64,000 bases of DNA from Formosa algae (lineage in GTDB: Bacteria > Bacteroidota > Bacteroidia > Flavobacteriales > Flavobacteriaceae). The notes below the pieces were generated by a model. It had not been told where the DNA came from and did not search any database. It saw only the letters and a program-made list of their open reading frames with translations. The stretch spans positions 29,750 to 93,749 of the forward strand of contig NZ_LMAK01000015.1 of assembly GCF_001439665.1 (NCBI RefSeq), in the 5' to 3' direction. Positions 54,868 to 62,485 of this stretch are shown here, piece after piece (the stretch's first letter is position 1; each line of letters opens with the position of its first letter). The position numbers and the translations under genes were made by a program.

Positions 54868-55284
54868 TATGTATTATAAATTTTTGTAAATATAGTGTTG
54901 GTTCGGAATTTACCGAACCAAAAGAAGTTAAAGTAATGTTAAATGAGATACACCTGATTTTAGTTAGTTTTTTGGTAAAATATAGTGGTTAACTAGTTTT
55001 TAATCAATACGTTGATTTTGGACGTGTATGATTGTCTTAAAGCGTTAAAAAAAACATTAAATAGCAAAAATAAAACTGAATTGTTAAAAAATACGTCTAC
55101 CTCAAAGCAGTTGTCTGAAATTTAGTGTACAAAGTGTGGTGTTTTTTAATTGGAATGTTTCAAGAAATTGCACGATAAAAAGCGTCCGTTTTGCTGCTGT
55201 TTTTAGTATTTTTATACACCTAAATTTAAGTGTTATTTGGAGTGTAATATCTCATGACACAACGACTTTAAAATAGGATAAATT
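54868..55284. other. 417-bp divergent region between efflux regulator and galactose mutarotase
   Basis: It contains the efflux operator at 54898-54921 and a TAAATATA -7-like element (54887-54894, minus strand). No other gene was seen. The half toward galM has TTATTTGGAGTGT at 55233-55245, which also occurs with one change ahead of sixA (40457-40469); the meaning of this is unclear. Confidence 0.5.
54898..54921. promoter_or_regulatory. Palindromic operator of the efflux operon
   Basis: Arms TTGGTTCGG and CCGAACCAA are perfect inverted repeats separated by 6 bp. The palindrome ends 4 bp upstream (in minus-strand terms) of a -7-like element and about 30 bp before the regulator ATG. This is where a dimeric winged-helix repressor would block RNA polymerase. 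Confidence 0.65.
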
Positions 55285-56328
55285 ATGAATCAAGCATTAA
55301 TTACTCAATCTGTTTACGGAACAACTCCAGAAGGAGAACAAGTAGATCTTTATACGCTTAAAAATGAAAATGGTATGCAAGTAGATATCATTACGTTTGG
55401 AGGAATTATCACTGCTCTAAAAGTGCCAAATAGAGATCAGCAGTTTGAAAATGTAGTGCTAGGTTATAAAACCCTAGAGCCTTATTTAACAAATCCAACA
55501 TTTTTAGGAGCCATTATCGGGCGATATGGAAATCGTATTGCAAACGGTAAATTTTCGCTTCAAGGAGAAGAATTTACTTTAGCAACCAATAACGGTCCCA
55601 ATTGTTTGCATGGCGGAAACAAAGGATTTGATAAGGTAATATGGAAAGCAGAACCAATAAAACAACACGATAATATCGCTTTAAAACTTACATATGTTAG
55701 TAAAGATATGGAAGAAGGGTTTCCTGGTAATTTAAATGTGACTGTGGTTTATACATTAACTTTTGATAATGCATTAATGGTGAGTTATGAAGCTACTACA
55801 GATAAAACCACCTTGGTTAATTTAACACAGCATTCGTATTTTAATTTATCTGCTAATTTATCTAAACCTATTACAGATCAAACTGTAATGATTAATGCAG
55901 ACGCTTATCTTCCAGTAGATAAAGATGCCATTCCAATCGGAACAATTACTCCTGTTACAGATACCCCATTTGATTTTACAACACCAAAAAGAGTAGGGGA
56001 AGAGATAGATGCTGAGCATGAACAAATAAAAAAAGGGTCGGGTTACGACCATTGTTGGGTTTTAAACCATCAAAATGATGGCGTGCATTTAGCGGCCTCT
56101 GTTTTCGATCCCTCAAGCGGTAGGTTTATGGAAGTTTTTACAGACGAGCCAGGTATTCAGTTTTATACCGCAAACTTTCTAGATAAACCCTATGCACCAC
56201 GTGTGGCTTTATGTTTAGAAACTCAACATTATCCGGATTCACCTAATAAAGAAGCTTTTCCATCAACCGTACTAAATCCAGGAGACATTTATAAATCACA
56301 TACTACGTTTAAGTTTTCTACAAAATAA
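55285..56328 (+). CDS. galM: Aldose 1-epimerase (galactose mutarotase)
   Basis: This enzyme interconverts the alpha and beta anomers of galactose and other aldoses. The 347 residues have the substrate motif GRYGNRIANGKF, the catalytic His of LTQHSYFNLS, a second His in NCLHGGNKGF, and the catalytic Glu in LCLETQHYPDSPN. No signal peptide is visible, so it is cytoplasmic. It stands alone, with no sugar-utilisation genes nearby. The following gene belongs to the sulfur module. Confidence 0.95.
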   Translation: MNQALITQSVYGTTPEGEQVDLYTLKNENGMQVDIITFGGIITALKVPNRDQQFENVVLGYKTLEPYLTNPTFLGAIIGRYGNRIANGKFSLQGEEFTLATNNGPNCLHGGNKGFDKVIWKAEPIKQHDNIALKLTYVSKDMEEGFPGNLNVTVVYTLTFDNALMVSYEATTDKTTLVNLTQHSYFNLSANLSKPITDQTVMINADAYLPVDKDAIPIGTITPVTDTPFDFTTPKRVGEEIDAEHEQIKKGSGYDHCWVLNHQNDGVHLAASVFDPSSGRFMEVFTDEPGIQFYTANFLDKPYAPRVALCLETQHYPDSPNKEAFPSTVLNPGDIYKSHTTFKFSTK

Positions 56329-56429
56329 TTCTGAAGTATACGTTTTAGTGCATTTTCATTAAGATTCTATGTTGTAATCAAATTAGAATTGTTTGGTTAT
56401 TGTTATCTTTAAAATCTTATTTGATGTTT

Positions 56430-57062
56430 ATGATTGAAGAATTAAAAATGCATTATGGGTATTTGTTTGAAGATGAGTTGCTTCAAGAGATAAATCAATG
56501 CGGACTCTTTAAAGCTGTACCGGAAGGATATACGCTTATGGATATTGGTCAGACCATTTCGCATATGCCACTTTTAATTAGCGGAGCACTTAAAATATTG
56601 AGAGAAGATGAGCAAGGAGACGAGCTGCTGCTGTATTTTATAGAGCAAGGAGATACCTGTACTATGAGTATTTCTTGTTGTATGGGAAATTCTAAAAGCG
56701 AAATAAGAGCTATTGCCGAAACTGCTGCCACATTAATAATGGTTCCTGTAGAAAAAATGGGAGAATGGATGGGGAAGTATAAAAGTTGGCAAAATTTTAT
56801 TCTTCAAAGTTACCATGAACGTACTGTTGAGTTATTAGAATCTATAGATACGATTGCTTTTCTTAAAATGGATGAGCGTTTGCTTAAATATTTAAAGGAT
56901 AAGGCTATGGTAAATCATAACGACATGATTGCTGTAACGCATCAAGATATTGCTCAAGATTTACATACCTCTAGAGTGGTGATTTCTAGATTACTTAAAA
57001 AGCTAGAAAACGATGGTCGCTTAAAGCTTTATCGTAATCAAATTCATTTATTAGATTTATAG
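56430..57062 (+). CDS. Crp/Fnr-family regulator with a cysteine-modified effector pocket
   Basis: I start at 56430 (MIEELKMHYG), giving 210 residues; the frame extends to a TTG at 56400. The N-terminal cyclic-nucleotide-binding fold ends its pocket with QGDTCTMSISCCMGNSKSE. The glycine and arginine cassette that binds cAMP in CRP is replaced by Cys77-x5-Cys83-Cys84. A further Cys24 lies near the N-terminus, but there is no N-terminal four-cysteine FNR cluster. The C-terminal HTH has THQDIAQDLHTSRVVISRLL. It is followed by three sulfur-metabolism genes, two of them preceded by matching inverted repeats. A thiol/persulfide-sensing activator is inferred. Confidence 0.88.
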   Translation: MIEELKMHYGYLFEDELLQEINQCGLFKAVPEGYTLMDIGQTISHMPLLISGALKILREDEQGDELLLYFIEQGDTCTMSISCCMGNSKSEIRAIAETAATLIMVPVEKMGEWMGKYKSWQNFILQSYHERTVELLESIDTIAFLKMDERLLKYLKDKAMVNHNDMIAVTHQDIAQDLHTSRVVISRLLKKLENDGRLKLYRNQIHLLDL

Positions 57063-57098
57063 TGTTTAAGTAGTAAATCTCATCTTTTATTTCTTAGT

Positions 57099-57112
57099 GT
57101 AACTTTGGTTAC
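57099..57112. promoter_or_regulatory. Crp/Fnr-type binding site GTAAC-N4-GTTAC upstream of the TauE/SafE gene
   Basis: Perfect 5-bp arms are separated by TTTG. The centre (57105.5) is 29.5 bp before the first base of the TACATTTG -7 box and so about -41.5 from the predicted start of transcription. Confidence 0.7.
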
Positions 57113-57134
57113 TTGTAATGCTTTAGCTTAGTTT

Positions 57135-57142
57135 TACATTTG
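57135..57142 (+). promoter_or_regulatory. Bacteroidota -7 box (TACATTTG) of the TauE/SafE gene
   Basis: This exact TAnnTTTG match lies 14 bp before the ATG. It lacks an obvious -33 TTG, which agrees with activator dependence. Confidence 0.6.
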
Positions 57143-57156
57143 CCCAAAGTTTATTT

Positions 57157-57957
57157 ATGGATATTTCTCAAATCATCGGTTTTATTGGCGCATTAATTGT
57201 CGGTTTAGTTTTAGGACTTACCGGGGGTGGAGGTTCCATTCTAACGGTTCCCATTTTAGTATATTTACTGATGTTGAATCCGGTAACAGCTACAGCATAT
57301 TCTTTATTTATTGTAGGGGTTTCATCTAGTTTTGGAGCCTTTAAAAATTTTCAAAAAGGATTAGTCGACTTAAAGATCGCAGCGGTATTTGCTATTCCGG
57401 CGTTTACCATGGTGTATATTACTCGTAAATTTATTATCCCAGCAATCCCAGATGCTATTTTCTCTATTGGGAGTTTTGTTGTTACCAAAGACATTTTTAT
57501 AATGGTTATGTTTGCTGTAATGATGGTAATTGCGTCTTTAACGATGTTGAAACCTAAGAAAGACGACAGCAAAGAACATGCTCATAGTAAGTTAAGTAAT
57601 CTTTTAATATTCAATCAGGCCATCGTTATCGGGTTTTTTACTGGTATTGTTGGAGCTGGCGGCGGATTTATAATTATTCCAGCCTTAATAATATTAGGGA
57701 ATTTATCCATGAAAAAAGCAGTAGGGACATCCTTGTTTATTATTGCTGTGAATTCGTTAATTGGATTTATTGGAGATATAGGTAATATAGAAATAGATTG
57801 GGTATTCTTACTCAGTTTTACAGCAGTTGCAGTTGTAGGTATTTTTCTTGGTAGTTATTTTTCTAATTTTATTTCAGGAAAAAAACTTAAAAAAGGGTTT
57901 GGTTGGTTTGTCTTAATTATGGGGGTTTACATCATAATTAAGGAGTTAATAATGTAA
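57157..57957 (+). CDS. TauE/SafE-family sulfite/sulfur anion exporter
   Basis: This 266-residue inner-membrane protein has about eight hydrophobic helices in two related halves. The family signature appears twice: GLVLGLTGGGGSILTVP near the N-terminus and GFFTGIVGAGGGFIIIPAL in the middle. Members move sulfite, sulfoacetate or other small sulfur anions. Its place between a Crp/Fnr regulator and a persulfide dioxygenase points to export of sulfite or thiosulfate made during sulfide oxidation. It has its own regulated promoter. Confidence 0.9.
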   Translation: MDISQIIGFIGALIVGLVLGLTGGGGSILTVPILVYLLMLNPVTATAYSLFIVGVSSSFGAFKNFQKGLVDLKIAAVFAIPAFTMVYITRKFIIPAIPDAIFSIGSFVVTKDIFIMVMFAVMMVIASLTMLKPKKDDSKEHAHSKLSNLLIFNQAIVIGFFTGIVGAGGGFIIIPALIILGNLSMKKAVGTSLFIIAVNSLIGFIGDIGNIEIDWVFLLSFTAVAVVGIFLGSYFSNFISGKKLKKGFGWFVLIMGVYIIIKELIM

Positions 57958-57967
57958 CAAGTGTTAC
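57954..57967. promoter_or_regulatory. Crp/Fnr-type binding site GTAAC-N4-GTTAC upstream of the persulfide dioxygenase gene
   Basis: Perfect arms are separated by AAGT. The left arm overlaps the TauE/SafE stop codon (TAA, 57955-57957). The centre (57960.5) is again 29.5 bp before a -7-like box (TATTTTTA, 57990-57997). Confidence 0.7.
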
Positions 57968-57989
57968 TCAGAGATTTTAAAAACAGTAG

Positions 57990-57997
57990 TATTTTTA
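57990..57997 (+). promoter_or_regulatory. -7-like box (TATTTTTA) of the persulfide dioxygenase gene
   Basis: It differs from TAnnTTTG only in the last base and lies 16 bp before the ATG. It is supported mainly by its identical spacing to the paired binding site. Confidence 0.45.
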
Positions 57998-58013
57998 TAT
58001 AAAGAAATAGATT

Positions 58014-59426
58014 ATGAAAGTAGATCAGATATATACAGGATGTTTAGCACAAGGTGCTTATTATATAGAAAGTAAAGGTGAAGTTGCAATTATAGATCCG
58101 TTACGCGAGGTAGAACCTTATGTTAAAAAAGCAGAGAAAGAAGGTGCCAAAATAAAATACATTTTTGAAACTCATTTTCATGCAGATTTTGTCAGTGGTC
58201 ATGTGACTTTATCTCAAAAAACAGGAGCACCAATTGTATATGGCCCAACCGCAAATCCTACTTTCGATGCTATTATAGCAACAGATGGTCAGGAATTTAA
58301 ATTAGGCGATGTGGTGATTAAAATACTACATACACCTGGGCATACTATGGAAAGTACAACCTTTCTATTAAAAGATGAAACCGGTAAAGATTATGCCATT
58401 TTTAGTGGCGATACATTGTTTTTAGGCGATGTTGGACGTCCAGATTTAGCTCAAAAAAGCGATATTACTCAAGACGATTTAGCAGGTTTTTTATACGACA
58501 GTTTACGAACTAAAATTATGCCTTTAGCTAATGATGTTATTGTGTATCCTGGACACGGTGCAGGTTCTGCTTGCGGAAAAAATATGATGAAAGAAACGGT
58601 AGATACCTTAGGGAATCAGAAACACATGAATTATGCTCTGCGAGAAGACATGACAAAATCTGAGTTCATAAAAGAAGTAACCGATGGTTTAGCTCCACCA
58701 CCACAATATTTTCCTTTAAATGTAAAAATGAATAAGGAAGGTTATGATAATATTGATATGGTTATTGAAAAAGGAACTAAAGCATTAAATCCAGATGCGT
58801 TTGAAACCATAGCAAATACAGTTGAAGCTTTAGTTTTAGATGTGCGCCATCAAGACGATTTTATTAAAGGACATATTCCACGTTCTATATTTATAGGCTT
58901 ACAAGGTGGTTTTGCTCCATGGGTTGGTGCTTTAATTAAAGATGTTAAACAACCTATTTTATTGGTTACAGATCCAGGTATGGAAGAAGAAACTGTAATC
59001 CGTTTGTCGCGTGTAGGTTTCGATAATACGTTAGGATATTTAGAAGGTGGTTTTGAGGCTTGGAAAACTGCAGGTAAGGAATACGATACCATTTCGTCTA
59101 TTACAGCAGAGACGTTTAAAACACGATTAGAATCAGAGACGTTAAATGTTTTCGATGTAAGAAAAGATTCAGAGTATACTGCAGAACATATAGAAAATGC
59201 GAAGAATGCATCTTTAGAATTTATTAACGACTATTTGTCTGAGATTCCAAAAGATACTCCATTTTATGTGCATTGTGCAGGTGGATACAGATCTGTAATA
59301 GCCGCTTCTATATTAAAAAGCCGTGGCTATCACAATTTAATAGATGTTGCTGGTGGTATGAAAGCAATTCGTGAAGCGGGAATTCCGTTAACAGATTTTG
59401 TTTGCCCATCTACATTAAAAAAATAG
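58014..59426 (+). CDS. Persulfide dioxygenase (ETHE1-like MBL) fused to two rhodanese domains
   Basis: This 470-residue protein has a metallo-beta-lactamase fold N-terminus with the motif THFHADFVSGH (His54, His56, Asp58, His63), later HTPGHTMEST, and the ETHE1-like stretch FSGDTLFLGDVGRPDLA, which indicates glutathione- or low-thiol-persulfide oxidation to sulfite. Two rhodanese domains follow. The first (about 270-350) has Asp320 in TDPGMEEE at the active-site loop and is probably inactive; the second (about 365-460) has Cys421 in HCAGGYRS and looks active. It would oxidise persulfides and transfer sulfane sulfur. The thioredoxin gene follows. Confidence 0.92.
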   Translation: MKVDQIYTGCLAQGAYYIESKGEVAIIDPLREVEPYVKKAEKEGAKIKYIFETHFHADFVSGHVTLSQKTGAPIVYGPTANPTFDAIIATDGQEFKLGDVVIKILHTPGHTMESTTFLLKDETGKDYAIFSGDTLFLGDVGRPDLAQKSDITQDDLAGFLYDSLRTKIMPLANDVIVYPGHGAGSACGKNMMKETVDTLGNQKHMNYALREDMTKSEFIKEVTDGLAPPPQYFPLNVKMNKEGYDNIDMVIEKGTKALNPDAFETIANTVEALVLDVRHQDDFIKGHIPRSIFIGLQGGFAPWVGALIKDVKQPILLVTDPGMEEETVIRLSRVGFDNTLGYLEGGFEAWKTAGKEYDTISSITAETFKTRLESETLNVFDVRKDSEYTAEHIENAKNASLEFINDYLSEIPKDTPFYVHCAGGYRSVIAASILKSRGYHNLIDVAGGMKAIREAGIPLTDFVCPSTLKK

Positions 59427-59509
59427 TGTCTTTTAATACCTCTCAATATATTTTAATTACTGTTTTTACCTCATGTTTTAACAGTACTAATTTTTAAAAA
59501 AGGATAATT

Positions 59510-59803
59510 ATGAGTCGATTTTCAGAACTAATTAAACAGGACAAACCTGTTTTAGTCGATTTTTTTGCAGAATGGTGTGGGCCTTGTAAAGCTATGGCTC
59601 CCATTTTAAAAGATGTGAAAGATAGTTTAGGCGAGTCGGTTTCAATATTAAAAATTGATGTCGATAAAAACCAAGAGCTAGCCTCAAAATTAAATGTTAG
59701 AGGCGTACCAACTTTAATTTTATATAAGTCAGGAAAACAAATATGGAGACAATCTGGTGTTGTTCAGAAATCAGATTTACTAAACATTATAAGTGGTAGT
59801 TAA
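59510..59803 (+). CDS. Thioredoxin
   Basis: This 97-residue cytosolic thioredoxin has the active site Cys23-Gly-Pro-Cys26 (EWCGPCKAM), the buried Asp17 and the cis-Pro of RGVPTLILYKSGK. It is slightly shorter than the housekeeping protein and lies 83 bp after the dioxygenase/rhodanese gene, so it probably serves as reductant for rhodanese persulfides in this module. No GTAAC-N4-GTTAC site was found directly upstream; read-through from the previous gene is likely. A terminator follows. Confidence 0.93.
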   Translation: MSRFSELIKQDKPVLVDFFAEWCGPCKAMAPILKDVKDSLGESVSILKIDVDKNQELASKLNVRGVPTLILYKSGKQIWRQSGVVQKSDLLNIISGS

Positions 59804-59842
59804 CCTTGTGTAGTTAATTACCTAGAATTGGTTAATAGCAAT

Positions 59843-59870
59843 AAAAGCGTCCTTTTTAGGACGCTTTTAG
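59843..59870 (+). terminator. Intrinsic terminator of the sulfur module
   Basis: The 11-bp stem AAAAGCGTCCT / AGGACGCTTTT has a T4 loop and lies 39 bp after the thioredoxin stop. Confidence 0.85.
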
Positions 59871-60045
59871 ATTTTAAAATAGTGGCTTATGTCGCTATTT
59901 TTATTAAATTTTAAATTATCTTATTTTATAAAATTCATATTAAAAAGACTAAGGTTGTCTTGTAAAATGATAAATTTATAGTGATTTGACTACTTTTGTT
60001 AACATTTTTTTGGAAACCGAATTCGCCTTTGTTCCCAATTTTAAG

Positions 60046-60053
60046 TACCTTTG
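60046..60053 (+). promoter_or_regulatory. Bacteroidota -7 box (TACCTTTG) ahead of the small membrane proteins and mutL
   Basis: This exact TAnnTTTG match lies 28 bp before the GTG start at 60082. A second match (TACTTTTG) lies at 59991-59998. Confidence 0.5.
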
Positions 60054-60081
60054 ATGTTTAACAAAGACTAGTTTTTAAATA

Positions 60082-60300
60082 GTGAATTTATTTAATCAGT
60101 GTAAAAATAAATCGTTTAATTATAAGCCTAAGTTTCAGCAGGAAAATGAAACAAAGCCTAACGAAATGTCGTCTAAATGGGACGAACTTAAGCAAACGAG
60201 AAAACACCAAAGCAATAAAGGGTTCCGTCTCTCTGGATGGATTGTTATCTTTATTCTGGTTATTATTTTATGGTATGTATTAAGTAATTATGAATTGTAG
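60082..60300 (+). CDS. Small single-pass membrane protein, paralogue 1 (GTG start)
   Basis: This 72-residue protein begins at GTG. A cytosolic basic N-terminal part (CKNKSFNYKPKFQQENE, then KWDELKQTRK) is followed by one C-terminal membrane helix (WIVIFILVIILWYVL, residues about 53-67). It resembles the next protein in the pattern NKxFxYxPxx...E...P.EM..K.D, so the two arose by tandem duplication. Function unknown. It begins the probable mutL transcript. Confidence 0.65.
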   Translation: MNLFNQCKNKSFNYKPKFQQENETKPNEMSSKWDELKQTRKHQSNKGFRLSGWIVIFILVIILWYVLSNYEL

Positions 60301-60308
60301 CAAGAATT

Positions 60309-60599
60309 ATGGGGATTTTTAAGACCAGAAAAAATAAAAAGTTTTCGTACTCACCTCGACATTTTAAAAATGAAGGTGAAGGGAGTCCGTTTGAAATGAA
60401 ACATAAGTTCGACGATTATAGAAAAACCGTAGGACCAACAGGCGGCATTAAATCTAAATTTCAGAATGCCTTCGGAGAATTAAAAGAATCTCCAGACCGA
60501 GAAGCCAATAGACGGATACTAATTATTGTTGCTATATTAATTCTAATTTTTCTATTTATTATAGAATTCGATTTATCCATATTCCTTCCAAATTCATAA
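60309..60599 (+). CDS. Small single-pass membrane protein, paralogue 2
   Basis: This 96-residue protein has the N-terminal motif KNKKFSYSPRHFKNEGEG and a C-terminal membrane helix (RILIIVAILILIFLFII, about residues 68-85). It is longer than its neighbour by an insert (GGIKSKFQNAFGELK). Its stop codon overlaps the mutL ATG by one base (TAATG), which indicates translational coupling. In Flavobacteria such proteins are sometimes labelled riboflavin synthase beta, which the sequence does not support. Confidence 0.72.
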   Translation: MGIFKTRKNKKFSYSPRHFKNEGEGSPFEMKHKFDDYRKTVGPTGGIKSKFQNAFGELKESPDREANRRILIIVAILILIFLFIIEFDLSIFLPNS

Positions 60600-62467
60600 T
60601 GGCAGATATTATTCAACTTTTACCAGACCATGTTGCAAATCAAATTGCAGCTGGTGAGGTAGTACAACGCCCAGCTTCTGTAGTTAAAGAACTTTTAGAA
60701 AATGCCATAGATGCTAAAGCAGAAACCATAAAACTATTGGTTAAAGATGCAGGGAAAACCTTAGTGCAAGTTATTGATGATGGCGTAGGGATGAGCGTTA
60801 CAGATGCACGTTTAAGTTTTGAACGTCACGCGACTTCTAAAATCCGCTCTGCTGAAGATTTATTTCAGTTAAATACTAAAGGATTCCGTGGTGAAGCCTT
60901 GGCAAGTATTGCGGCAATTGCTCATGTAGAATTAAAAACAAAGCAAGAGCAAGATGAGGTTGGTACAGCAATTACGATTGAAGGGAGTGAAGTTGTTGCT
61001 CAGGATATAATTGTAACACCAACAGGAACCTCAATAGCCGTTAAGCATTTGTTTTTTAATATTCCTGCCAGACGTAATTTTTTAAAATCGAATACGGTTG
61101 AAACCCGACATATTATAGATGAATTTCAGCGTGTTGCTTTGGCACACCCAAGTATAAGTTTTGTAATGTATCACAACGGTTCTGAAGTTTTTAATTTACC
61201 ACAAAGTAATTACAGACAACGTATTGTAAATATTTTTGGGCCAAAAACCAATGAAAAATTGGTCCCTGTAAATGAAGATACCGATGTGCTTAAAATTTCA
61301 GGATTTGTTGGGAAACCTGAATATGCGAAGAAATCTAGAGGAGAACAGTTTTTCTTTGTCAATCATAGATTTATAAAAAGTGCGTATCTCAATCATGCCA
61401 TTACAGCTGCTTTTGAAGGATTAATTAAAGACGGGACACATGCGAGTTACTTTCTAAATTTAGAAGTTAACCCGCAAACTATAGATATTAATATACATCC
61501 TACAAAAACAGAAATAAAGTTTGATGATGAGCATACGTTATACGCCATTTTAAGAGCCTCTGTTAAACATAGTTTAGGACAATTTAATATTGCTCCAGTT
61601 TTAGATTTTGATCGTGATGCGAATTTAGATACACCTTACGATTATTCAAATAAATCGGCTTCAACACCAACTATAGAAGTCGACAGGTCGTTTAATCCAT
61701 TTGATACCGAAAAGCAGTCTACGCCGCCTTCAAAAACATATTCAAGTTCATATTCTGGACGTAAAGAAACTCCAACAGCAGGTTGGGAAAGTTTATATGT
61801 AGGAATGGAATCTAAGGGCACAAAATCGGCTAACGATTTCAGTGAAATGCAATTTGAAAGTGTAGAAAGTACCGCATCTATGTTTGACGATTCGCAGTTG
61901 TCTTCTAAACAATCCTCGTATCAGCTTCAAAATAAATATGTATTAAGTGCTATAAAATCTGGGATGTTAGTTATCGATCAGCATCGTGCACACCAACGCA
62001 TTCTTTATGAAGAATTTTTAGAATATATTACAGGAAAAAATACCGTTAGTCAGCAGTTATTATTCCCATTACAAATACAGCTATCTAAACAAGAACATGA
62101 TATTGTTTTAAATTTAAAAAGTGATTTAGAACATGCGGGTTTTGTATTTCAGAATTTTGAGAATCAAATGGTCGAAATTATCGGATTGCCAATTAATGTT
62201 CCTGAAAGCGAAGTAAGTATTATATTAGAGCAATTAATTAGCGATGTGGAACACGAGGTGCCGGATGCAAATTTTAGTGCTGCAGATTTATTAGCAAAAT
62301 CATTATCTAAAAGTTTAGCTATAAAATCAGGGCAATCACTTACTCAAACAGAGCAAGATCATTTGGTTAATAGTTTGTTTGCTTGTAAGGATCCAAATGT
62401 GTCGCCAACTAATAGACCTACATTTATCACCATGACGGTTGATGAATTAGATAAAAAATTTATGTAA
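60599..62467 (+). CDS. mutL: DNA mismatch repair protein MutL
   Basis: This 622-residue GHKL ATPase couples MutS mismatch recognition to repair. The N-terminal domain has IAAGEVVQRPASVVKELLENA (split around residues 16-37), DDGVGMS, RHATSKI and GFRGEALASI. The linker (about 330-440) is low in structure. The C-terminal dimerisation domain keeps DQH at 460-462, but the endonuclease Glu is Gln466, and the ACxxx and CPHGRP metal motifs read AKSLSKSL and VSPTNRP. Nuclease activity is therefore probably absent. It is translationally coupled to the small membrane protein before it and followed by rhomboid genes. Confidence 0.95.
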   Translation: MADIIQLLPDHVANQIAAGEVVQRPASVVKELLENAIDAKAETIKLLVKDAGKTLVQVIDDGVGMSVTDARLSFERHATSKIRSAEDLFQLNTKGFRGEALASIAAIAHVELKTKQEQDEVGTAITIEGSEVVAQDIIVTPTGTSIAVKHLFFNIPARRNFLKSNTVETRHIIDEFQRVALAHPSISFVMYHNGSEVFNLPQSNYRQRIVNIFGPKTNEKLVPVNEDTDVLKISGFVGKPEYAKKSRGEQFFFVNHRFIKSAYLNHAITAAFEGLIKDGTHASYFLNLEVNPQTIDINIHPTKTEIKFDDEHTLYAILRASVKHSLGQFNIAPVLDFDRDANLDTPYDYSNKSASTPTIEVDRSFNPFDTEKQSTPPSKTYSSSYSGRKETPTAGWESLYVGMESKGTKSANDFSEMQFESVESTASMFDDSQLSSKQSSYQLQNKYVLSAIKSGMLVIDQHRAHQRILYEEFLEYITGKNTVSQQLLFPLQIQLSKQEHDIVLNLKSDLEHAGFVFQNFENQMVEIIGLPINVPESEVSIILEQLISDVEHEVPDANFSAADLLAKSLSKSLAIKSGQSLTQTEQDHLVNSLFACKDPNVSPTNRPTFITMTVDELDKKFM

Positions 62468-62485
62468 TTTCATAGAAATAAAGAT

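Noticed and set aside
55233..55245. Shared TTATTTGGAGyGT element before galM and sixA as a common operator
   Set aside because: Only two AT-rich copies with one mismatch and no functional link between the genes; left as a note.
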